A stretch of DNA of 30,480 nt, from positions 1 through 30,480 of the forward strand of contig JAPTJF010000605.1 in NCBI GenBank assembly GCA_029339195.1. The letters are read 5' to 3'. Source of the DNA: Micractinium sp. NFX-FRZ (taxonomy: Eukaryota; Chlorophyta; Trebouxiophyceae; Chlorellales; Chlorellaceae). A program made the translations under genes and the position numbers. This document shows positions 8,419-17,296 of this stretch, piece by piece. Position 1 is the stretch's first letter, and every line of letters starts with the position of its first letter. Under the pieces are notes generated by a model. That model saw nothing but the letters and a program-made list of their open reading frames with translations. It made no database searches and was not told the origin of the DNA.

Positions 8419-11400
8419 GTAATGGTGCGAAGGCTGGGCGGTTGGTCAACCTGCGGGCTGTGCACGCCCGCTGCTTCTGCAGGACCCCTGCCCCAACCGG
8501 AGATGTGGCCTGTCATCCAGATTCTGTGAGTGCTGCTGCATTGCGTCTGCACAAAGGCGGCAGTCGCGACGGCAGGTGCAGCCACGGGCCGGTGCACACG
8601 ACGCCTGGCTGGCAGCGCCCCAGCAAGCACCCACGCTTGCCCAGTGCGCCTTCTTGCCTGCGCGCTGAGCCGCCGCGCCGCCCCCGGCCCCCCCGCCCCC
8701 CGCCCTGCCCCGCCCCCCGCCTGCAGGCGCATGCAGAGCAACAAGCTGTCGGGCACGCTGCCAGGATCCTGGGCCACGGCCATGCCCATGCTGCAGATCT
8801 TGAGCCTGCACGATAACAGGCTGACGGGGCCGCTGCCCCGGGAGTGGGCTCCGGTGGAGGCGTTCCCCGAGCTGCAAGAGCTATACCTGCAGAACAACTC
8901 GGTGGGTGTGGCTCTGGTCGAGAACCGTCTGTGCAGGATTGCACCGCAGGCATGCACAGCTGGGCAGCTGTGCGGCCCTGGGGGGCAAGTGGGGGTCATG
9001 AGGCGGCATGGGCATGGCAGTGCAGATGGCTCAGCGGCATGGTGGCGGCTGGCCCCTGCCTGCCTGCCTGCCTGCCTGCCCACTGCTCTCACCAGGCTGC
9101 CATCAACCCACCCTCCTTGACATGCCGCCTGCCGCTGCCGTGCAGCTCAAGGGGACGCTGCCCTCTGGGCAGGCCGCTGTCAAGTTCTCCAAGCTGCGCA
9201 TCCTGGACATCTCATGTGAGCACCCCCTGGTTGAACACCTGTGCCCTTCTGGGAAGCGCTTGCGTGTGCCTGCTAGTGCAGTGTGCCAGTGTGTGCCAGT
9301 GCCGGCCAGTGTGGCCAGTGCCTGCCAGTGTGGGCCAGTGTTTGTGGCTTGTGGGGCCGGCACGTTCCAGTTCGCATGAATGGCTATGCAAGCTGGGTTG
9401 ACGCGAGCACACGTGCATGCTGCCGCCCAGGCTGCCCGTGCACGCAAGGCCGTGCGTGGACCTAGCCCCCGCTTTGGCTGGCTGGCGCTGCTTGCTGCTC
9501 CACTCCTCAGGGCGCCTCGCTGCCTCTGCCTCACCGCCCCCTTGCCTGCTTTCCCCCCCGCCCGTGCAGTCAACGACTTTGCGGGGCCGCTGCCGGATGA
9601 GTGGGGCCTGCCGGAAGCGGGGCCAACCCTGGAGCTGCTGTGAGTGGCTTTGAAGCGGCACGCTCCCGGCTTTCATCACCAGAGGCAGCATGATGTCTGC
9701 TTGGGTTGCACGGGCGGCACACGCTCCGCTCGCCGCTCCTCTGGTTGGATTGTGGTGCTGCTGCTCAATCCTCGGCGAGCCTCTTGCACTCCCGCCGCCC
9801 CCGGCAGGCCCCGCTCTTGGGGGTGCGGCGTGCTGCTTCAGACCGTGCGGTAATCACGCCGCCACCTGCTGGCCCGCCTCCCCACATGCCGCCTGCCCCA
9901 GGCCGCCCTGAAACAAGTGTGCCCTGAACGATGCGATTCGCTCTTGCAGGTACCTGCGCAGCGTACAGCTGAACGGGTCGCTGCCCTCTGCTTGGGGCAA
10001 CCCGGGGCATGGCCTCAACAAGCTGAGGCAGCTCTGGCTGGACGGCAACGACCTGTCAGGTGATTTGACACAAGACCAAACTTACCACAAGACTAAACTT
10101 TTAGGGTAATGCACAGCGCGATGGCAACGACCTCTGAAGTGGTTAAGGATAGCGCAGCGCTGTTGATAACTCAAAGTTACCGCCCTCACGCTCTGCCAGT
10201 CGTGGCTGGATGCCGGTGGACAGCCAAGCCAGCGAGCTTTCTTTTTTCTCCAGCATACCCCGCATCCTTTCTATCTTGGCAAGGGCACCTGCGCATGCAG
10301 CGGGCCAGGTGCTGAGGAGCCGCGGAGGGAAGCCCAGGGACGGGGGGCCCGGGCAGCAAGCACAACCGCCGTGACTCGGCCGCGCACCTTGGCTTCTCGG
10401 ACCACTCTCCCACCGCGCCTCCACCCCGCTGTGCCGTGCTCCCTGCAGGCACAATCCCTGCCTCTTGGGCTGACCTGCAAGACCTGGAGCAAGTCTATGT
10501 GCGCCCCGGCAACTTGAAGCTGTGCGGGCCAGTGCCCAAAGGGCTCCCCTTCAAGGTAGGGATATGTGTGCGTGCACAACAAACCGCACGGTGCTGCTGC
10601 CTAGTGCCGTACCAGGGGGGATCTGGGCGGCGCTTGCTGGTGTGTGTGTGGTCGTGGGCAGGAAGCGTGGGCAAGACAGTGCATGCATCGAAGCAAGAGG
10701 GCGCCATGCGCTTTGCCAGCCTGGGTGGCGAAGGCGTGGTGTGGGGAAGGCGCATCGCTCTTGCTTGACGCCTTGCACACCCATGCGCCTGGCGCCCCCT
10801 CCTCCACCTACTGGTTTCAATCTTGCTTGCCGCCTTGCAGCTCTGCGACGCCACCGGCAACAGCGAGTGCAACGTGACTGCCAAGCTGGATGGCCCCTTC
10901 TGCCCTCCCTGGGTGGAGCCTGAGGGCCCAGACTACAGCAGCACCAACACGGGGGCGATCGTGGGCGGCGTGGTGGGAGGCGTGGCGGGCGGCGCCCTGC
11001 TGGCGGTGCTCATCGTGTTTTTGGTGCGGCGGCACCGCCGGCGCAAGCAGCGCATGTCGCCGTTCATTGCAGAGGTGAGCAAAGCGTTCTGGAAAGCTGA
11101 TGGAACCGACATGTTGGCAAAATGTTGATGGCGCCACAACGGACGACCACTTTGTTGGGTTGAACGATTGTTGCTTGTCGAGTGACTTGTTGGACAACTG
11201 TTGAGTGCACGCACGCAATGTTCAGTTAACGTCCAAGTGCTGCCCTGCCCTGCCCCTCTGGCGGCAACCTGCGATCGACTGCCTCCTGCTGGTTGCCGCT
11301 GCAGGCTGAATCCACGCTTGACCCGGCACACAACGACATGTCTGGTTATGCAAAGGTGCTGGAGAGCTTGGAGGGAGGGGACCCGGAGCAACCACGTGAG

Positions 11401-14400
11401 GCAGATAGCCATCAGTGTTGCTGACCCTGTGTTGCTGCAGCAGGGCAGAGGGCAGGGCAGGGCACGGGAAGGGTTAATGCTGTGCTGAGCAGAGTGGAGC
11501 GCAAGGGAGAGGAGGAGCAGGGTGGGTCTCCCGCTCATGGGCGTGTGTGCTGCTCTCGGCTGCGAGCGCAGCGGCTGGCCCCGTGTCTGGCAGCTGCTGC
11601 TGTGGCGTGGGTGCTGCTCCCTCATTCACACGCCACCGTCCCGCCCCAGCCCACCCATGCCCGCAATGCTCACATCCCATGCCCCTCTGCAGCCGCCGCA
11701 TGGTACTCCCGCGTGTTCGGCCACAAGTCCCAGAAGCTGGGGCGCAGCGCCAGCGCCAGCACGCAGCCCAGCCTGCCGCCGCCGCCCTCGCCGCTGCCCC
11801 GCAACAGCAGCGGCGGCGCGCCCGCGGCGGAGGCCGCCGCCGGCGCAGCCACCGGCGCAGCCAGCCCTCAGTCCGCCCCCAGCAAGCAGCCCTCCAGTGA
11901 CGTCCCCAGCCTGGCGGGGCGCCCAGATATCTTCACGTTCAACGAGTCTGCCCTGCTGCCCAGCCTGGACCTGTCTGGGGTGCTGCCAAACCTCACGCCA
12001 GCGGGGTCTGTCCGTGCCGGGCGCAACTCCCGCATGTCTCACGCCTCCCGGCAGTCCGAGGACCTGGCTGAAGTGTGGGAGGACGGCATGCACCAGCTGA
12101 ACGACTGGGAGATACGGCCGGAGGGTGAGCGAGGGGCTGGGAGTGGTGGGCGCACGTGTGGCGGTAGGCCGGCTGGGGGTTTGTGTGAGGTGCTGGCAGG
12201 GTGTGTGAGGCATGGCGGGCCAGGTGGAGGGCTGACAAGTCACGTATGTCAGCCAAGATTCCTTGCTTTGCTGTGCGTGGCCGCAACAGCAAATATAGAG
12301 CCTCGGAAGAGGCGCCCCTCCTGCCCCCTTCACCTAACTTAACCAGCTGGTTTCATCGAACCCAACCAGCTGCCCCCAAACAGACAGTGGTCACGAGGAT
12401 CAACGTTGAGTCACACCCTGCTGTTGCCCCGCCCCGCAGAGATTGAGTACATGAAGCGGCCCGACGGCAGCGATTGGGAGCTTGGCTGCGGCGGGTTTGG
12501 CAAGGTGTACAAGGCGCTCCGAAACGGCGCCCAGCCGGTGGCGGTCAAAGTGCTCATGGTGAGTGTGTGTGGGTAGGGCTGGGCAGGGTGTCACAGGCGC
12601 TGCGGGATGGGGCGCAGCCGGTGCCGGTGGGGCGCAGCCAGTGGCAGTTTAATTGAACTGCTCACAGTGGGTGCTTGCCGGAAATGCTGCGCACTGTTGG
12701 GATGGGCAGGGTGTCACAGGCGCTCCGTACCTGGGTAGCACCCGGTGGCGGTCAAAGGCACGCGCAACACGCAGGAGCGCACCTACAGACACCGGCCCGA
12801 CCACCGATGCATACGGTACACGCACAGGCCTGAGCAACGGTGCACGCCACCCCATAGTGATGCCCTGCAGTCTGGTCCTGACACGCGGTACATGGCCATG
12901 CACGAGTTCCGGCGGGAGGTGGCCATCCTGAAGGCCTGCAGGGACCCCAACATTGTGGCTTTCCTGGTGAGTGGGGAGGTGAGAGGACAGAGGTCTAGTG
13001 GGGGGAAGAGGGAACAAGGGAGGCAGCTTTTCTCAAATCATGCCATGACCGCAACATTGTGGTCCTCCTGCTGGGGGGCAACCTGCTTTTCTGGCGGTGT
13101 TGGTGACGGGGCTACTGTGGCGTTTCTGGTGAAGGCTAGGTGAGAAGATGAATGGGCACAGGAGGGAGGGAGTGCAGGAGGGGAGAGGAGCAGGTAGGGA
13201 GGGAGTGGGCAGGCGGATGGCTGCATGATGTGTGAAGAAGGCAGGGCGGGGCGTACGGCACACAGGGTGGCATGGCGACGGCATTCACCAGGCACGGGGG
13301 GCTGGCACAGCCCCTGGCCGGGCCTGCTCATGCATGTTTCCTCTGCACTGTAGTTTGTCCATGCCCCTGCACCCGTTCTTTTTCCAATCACTAGTACTGT
13401 CGGTTTGTACATTGCACCCACCCCGCCTCGCCTGCGCAGGGCGCCTGCATGCGCGAGGACTGTGCCATGCTGGTCACCGAATACTGCGAGGGCGGCAACC
13501 TGGCGCGCAACATTGTGGCGCACAAGGTGTCGTGGTACCGGCGAGGGCGCAAGGTGCGCGCGGCTTGCTTGTGGGCGGGGCGTGCTTGTTGGGGGCTGCA
13601 GATTGGCTGTGTTCTTGCTGGGCACCCATGAGACCCGCCTGGTAGCTTCGCATCATGCCACAGTGCCGCTGCCGGCACTGCCTGCACTCCTCGCCGTTGA
13701 TGTGCCAAGCGTCTTGCCTTCCTGCCTGTCTCGCCCTGGTGACGGCCTGCTCTCCCTGCAAATCACCCCGGTACTGCACCGTACTGCATGCTTGTACTGC
13801 GCCCCCCTGCAGATTGCGATTGACATTGCCAAGGGCCTGGTGTTCCTCCACTCCCGCCGCATCGTCCACCTCGACATCAAGTCGCCCAACGTCCTGCTCT
13901 CAAGGTGGGAGGGTGCCCGGAGGGGATGGAGTTGGGCTGGGTTGGGTGGGGTCGGTGGGGGGATGGAGGAGCGGTGGATGCTGGTGCTGGTGCTGGTGAG
14001 CCTCTCAAGTCATCTGGTTTGGTGCTGTCCATGCTTTGCTTTGGCCCTGCCGCTCTGCCTCCCGGCTCCACACGGACCTCTCCAATCACCAGGTGTGGTG
14101 CTGTCCATGCTTTGCCTTGCACCTGCCTCCCGTTCCACACATTCCACACGGACCTCACCCTTCAAGCTTCATCTGCACTGTGCAGGGACGGCACTGCCAA
14201 GGTGGCTGACGTCGGTTTGGCGAAAATCATAGCACAGGAATACAGCGCTGTGACCGGGGCTGTCGGCACGCTGGCATGGGTGCGCTGCCCCGCGCTGTGC
14301 ACATGCTGCGCTCTGTGCTGCTGTGCTGTGCTGCTGTGCTGTGCCTTTCCTTATGCTGTGGATTTTGGCCTCTGCACCTGCCGTGCTTGCGGGTGCACCC

Positions 14401-15934
14401 GGGTGCCCGCTCGGCTCCCGCCCATGCTGCACAAGCGCCACTCCGCCTGAACACTCAGCACACGCGTCTCATGCCGCTCCCGCCCTGCAGTCCTCCCCCG
14501 AGATGCTGCTGGGCGCTCGGTGCACGGAGCGCAGCGACATCTACAGTTACGGTGAGAATGGTGGCAGGGAGGGTCCTGGGCGGGCGGGTTGTTAGATGGT
14601 TGATCACATGCCAGGGCTGCGCGCTCAAAGCTGAGGCGATATGCGGTGCCTGGTCGTATGGAGGTCATTTGGGTGGCAGGCGGGTGCCTGCATGCCAAAA
14701 AGCACCTCACACTGGCTTGCCTGCTGGCTCAGGGCGTGCACGGCCACCCTATGAAATTAAACGACCCACAAGTGACCCACTAACTTACACTTTGCAATTC
14801 AAGACACCAACCTCGCTCGCTGCCTTGCCTGCAGGGGTGGTGCTCTGGGAGATTGCCACCGGCCAGACCCCCATCCGCGGGCAGCTGAGGGACGTCAAGT
14901 GAGTGTGGGCAGCGGTGCCAGGCAGGCTGGCGCACTGAAGGCGCTTGGGGCGAGCGGTGACGCGGCGAGCACTGCCGCAGACGGGAGGCAGGCAGGGCCT
15001 GCCTCGCTCACTTGCTCACTTTTGGTCAACATCCCCCCTTCCCCCTCCCCTTCCATGTACCTTCAGGGTGCCCGAGGAGTGCCCAGAGGAGTTGCGCAAG
15101 CTCATGCTGGATTGCCTGGAACAGAACCCCCGGAGGCGCCCCTCAGCGCAGCAACTGATTGAGCGGCTGCGCAAGATCCCGGTGTCGCCTCTGGAACACG
15201 CGCCTGCCCTGCCGCCACAGACCATGCGGCCAGACACGCCGGTCGAGGCGGCGGCTGCGGCGGCTGCCAGGGCCAAGGCAGCGGCGGCGCAGGCGCAGAT
15301 GGCGGCGCATGCCGCGGTGGCGGCAGCGGAGCAGGCGGCAGCAGACAAGGCGGAGCAGCAGCAGCGGCAAGTGCGGGTGCAGCAACGGCGGCTGCAGCTG
15401 CAGCAGCGAGCAGGCTCGGCAGCGGCGGGTGTGCTGGCGTCACCCGAGAGCCCCCGGCAGGCACCTGTGAGTGCCTTTGCCGCCGCAGCAGCCACAGCAG
15501 CGCCGGCGTCGGCCACGCCCCGCACCGCCAGCGACGCAAGCGAGCTGCACACGCGGGCAAACAGCGGCATGCCGACCCCCGCAGCCGGAGCGTTTGCTGG
15601 CGCGGCGATCGCGCCCGCCGGCTCCCTGCCCACCCCATTCTCCAATTCAACAAACGTCGACGGGCGGACGGAGAAGAGCAGCGCCGGGGGCACGCAGCTG
15701 CCGGGCTGGAGCAGCAGCGGCGACCTCGGAAGCAGGGAACCTGGGAGCAGCGTGGACATGAGCCGTGCCGGCACGCTGAGCCGCAACGCCAGCGCTGCGG
15801 TGCAGGGCATGCCGCCAGGCCCCCGGACCAGCATTCCCATGCCCCCCTCCACTGCGGCATCTCGGCAGAGCCCCTTTGCCTCCAACTCCAGCCGCTCCCC
15901 ACCCCTGCCGGCCTCGCCGCCCCCTGAAGCCTGA
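6388..15934 (+). CDS. LRR receptor-like protein kinase (signal peptide, LRRs, one membrane helix, TKL-type kinase)
   Basis: Exons: 6388-6460, 6834-6984, 7345-7413, 7719-7840, 8091-8171, 8483-8525, 8727-8901, 9146-9215, 9570-9639, 9950-10059, 10449-10555, 10841-11074, 11305-11395, 11693-12124, 12440-12558, 12871-12966, 13440-13553, 13813-13904, 14186-14279, 14491-14551, 14835-14898 and 15067-15934; all junctions keep phase (1111 aa). Signal peptide 1-16 (MLRIFCSLALLAAAAA); LRRNT-like cap 25-72 with VCLWTGITCN; roughly eight LRRs with LTGTLP, LTGRIP and LSGTLP; Cys pairs before a membrane helix near 396-419; a stop-transfer RRHRRRKQR; a Pro/Ser/Ala juxtamembrane segment; kinase ~612-858 with GCGGFG loop, Lys646, Glu665, HLDIKSPN, DVG, SPE and a C-terminal Arg. 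The tail 859-1111 is Ala/Gln/Ser-rich. HRD is HLD (non-RD) and DFG is DVG. It likely senses an extracellular ligand; ligand and substrate are unknown. Confidence 0.88.
8389..8419 (+). repeat. (CCTG)n microsatellite in receptor-kinase intron 5
   Basis: About seven consecutive CCTG units lie within the intron between exons 5 and 6 (8172-8482), pyrimidine-rich on the sense strand. Confidence 0.9.
9056..9081 (+). repeat. (CCTG)n microsatellite in receptor-kinase intron 7
   Basis: About six CCTG units lie in the intron 8902-9145. Confidence 0.85.
9282..9345 (+). repeat. GCCAGTGTG minisatellite in receptor-kinase intron 8
   Basis: Six to seven imperfect units built on GCCAGTG with TG or CC spacers lie in intron 9216-9569. 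The open frames across it are repetitive and are not coding. Confidence 0.85.
10069..10144 (+). repeat. Direct repeat and decayed exon 10 tail copy in receptor-kinase intron 10
   Basis: CACAAGACCAAACTT (10069-10083) recurs with one change at 10086-10100. Further on, 10121-10144 matches the exon 10 tail plus donor (10042-10065) at 19 of 24 bases, including an 11-base exact core GGCAACGACCT. The offset is 79 bases, consistent with an old tandem duplication across the 5' splice site. A chance match is possible for this copy alone. Confidence 0.55.
12581..12761 (+). repeat. Two decayed copies of the kinase exon 15 tail inside intron 15
   Basis: Exon 15 ends with the kinase Gly-loop/VAVK segment at 12499-12558. 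Intron 15 holds a copy at about 12582-12650 (36 of 47 bases identical over its first part) and another at about 12704-12757, which ends with an exact 16-base match to the exon (CCGGTGGCGGTCAAAG, coding PVAVK). The two copies share 21 exact bases with each other that differ from the exon, so the second duplication copied the first. Both are interrupted and are not usable as coding exons. Confidence 0.85.
13047..13147 (+). repeat. Two decayed copies of the kinase exon 16 tail and donor inside intron 16
   Basis: The end of exon 16 (12943-12966) plus its donor is echoed at 13047-13081 (20 of the first 24 bases, with an exact CAACATTGTGG) and again at about 13114-13147, where CTGTGGCGTTTCTGGTGA and GGTGAGAAG mirror the exon end and the start of intron 16. 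The second copy keeps a GT at the donor position. Neither has an obvious acceptor. Confidence 0.75.
14002..14157 (+). repeat. 76-bp tandem duplication in receptor-kinase intron 18
   Basis: Two diverged copies of about 76 bases follow each other, with the exact core GGTGCTGTCCATGCTTTGC at 14021-14039 and 14097-14115 and a shared CCACACGGACCTC end. The copies begin with CTCTCAAG or CTCTCCAA, resembling the exon 18 tail CTCTCAAG, so they may derive from it. Confidence 0.8.
14308..14345 (+). repeat. GTGCT-rich simple repeat in receptor-kinase intron 19
   Basis: An imperfect array of GTGCTGCTGTGCT units lies in intron 14280-14490. Confidence 0.8.
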
Positions 15935-17296
15935 GCGCCGCCACCCTGGCGGTGCTTGTGCCGGTGCCGGCCGCGCCGCCGGCGGACTGTGCGCTATTTG
16001 ATGCTCTGTTTACGCATGCCTCCCGGTGCCCTTGAGCATACCACCCTTCCCACCATGCATGCGCCTGCCCAAGTAAAACCCCAACGAATCCGCACTGCCC
16101 CTATTTATGTCTCTTCCTCTCCCTGGTTCAACCTTGATTTTCCCCAAGCCCTGCCGTTCTTCTCTCTCACTCCGCACTCTCTGCTGCCGCGCCCCTTATT
16201 CAAGCATGTTCTTTCAAGTGAGAGTGGCGCCACATGATGCGCGCTGCCTTGTTGGCGAGAGTGCCACCGCATGCACTTCTCCCGCCCAGGCAAGCAAACC
16301 AGCGCTTCCTGTGCCCGCCCTATCAGATTCTTTATCTCGCCTCTGGCATGACTGCACTGATCTATGCCCCCTTCTTTCTCCGAGCCGTGCCTTTCTTTAC
16401 ATCATGTAAACGCAACGGAGCCGCACACCTCGGCCTGGGGTTGGCTGTGCCAGAAGAGGACGGCATGCTTACTGCGCAGAAGACGCAACTGGAGTTGAAC
16501 GCTCAGTCAGGGGTGCCTCCAACTGTGACAGCTTCCCCTTGTGCTGCCCACTGTGTGCCCATGGTGTGCCGGGAAATGGGTGGGTGGGGTGCATGCAGGA
16601 CATCTCTATCAGCGCGCCACACACATGGAAGGCAAGAAGTGGGCAGGTGCAGGAAGGGTTTGGCCGCTGCGCCTGGATGCTTTTGAGAAGGAGCAATATG
16701 GAGTGTCACACACGACGTCATAATGCTCCCACCCAGCCCATGCAGGCCGCCCGTCACGTGCTCTGCTGCACCAGTTGCATTCGTGATACTGCCTGACAAT
16801 GCTGGGCACGCCAAAAGCGGGCGGGCGGCGGTCGCTGCATCGTCGGTCACATGGCATTCAACTCCACGGACACTGCATGACTGCAGCATTCAGCCTGGCA
16901 TCTGGGCTAGGCGCCAGCAATGGTCATGACGGCCCCCAGTTTTGAGGTTGGCGCCCAGGTCAGTTGGCCAGCACAGGGCGGTGCTGCTGGCAGGGCAGCA
17001 CCTCCCCGCACCGACGTGCAATGGTATTCAGCGTTATGAGGTGGGCAGAGAGGGGTGACCGCCGTCGCGGCGGAAAGTCCCGACAAGTTGCGTTGAGTTC
17101 ACTTGAGCAATCGATATAGGCAAGCTAAGGTTCAGATGGAAGTTGCGATGTCTGTTTGCCGGACGAAAGGGCACGCGAGGTGGCCCGGCCGAGGTGGGCC
17201 TTTTGTACGATTTACACGTCAGCTAATTTGGGAAGGCCGGAAGCAACAGGTAATGCCCCTTTCCGGTCCTGACCCAGACACCTTGGCTGCCGGAGA
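15935..17296. other. Spacer: receptor-kinase 3' UTR and F-box gene upstream region
   Basis: This is 1362 bases without a recognisable gene. The left part should be the 3' UTR, ending near the TGTAA at 16405. The right part should hold the F-box promoter and contains a CGACGTCAT motif near 16712 and a 6-bp GC hairpin (CCGCCG-TCG-CGGCGG) at 17059-17073. Open frames here, the longest about 150 codons, show no family resemblance or splice-linked continuation. Confidence 0.6.
16405..16409 (+). promoter_or_regulatory. TGTAA poly(A) signal of the receptor kinase
   Basis: The first TGTAA found after the stop codon is 471 bases downstream. It forms one arm of TTACATCATGTAA (16397-16409), so the signal reads on both strands. 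The assignment is positional. Confidence 0.45.

Noticed and set aside
8166..9092. 308-codon minus-strand ORF over the receptor-kinase LRR exons
   Set aside because: Antisense shadow of LRR exons and CCTG repeats (RQAGRQAGA repeats).
15016..15885. 289-codon minus-strand ORF over the receptor-kinase tail
   Set aside because: Antisense to the Ala/Gln-rich tail; its Ala/Cys runs are the complement of those codons.
16234..16686. 150-codon plus-strand ORF in the receptor-kinase/F-box spacer
   Set aside because: No family resemblance, no splice partners, and it lies largely in the expected 3' UTR.
17041..17110. Structured non-coding RNA around the CCGCCG-TCG-CGGCGG hairpin
   Set aside because: A 6-bp GC hairpin is common in this composition; no tRNA, snRNA or snoRNA boxes could be matched.
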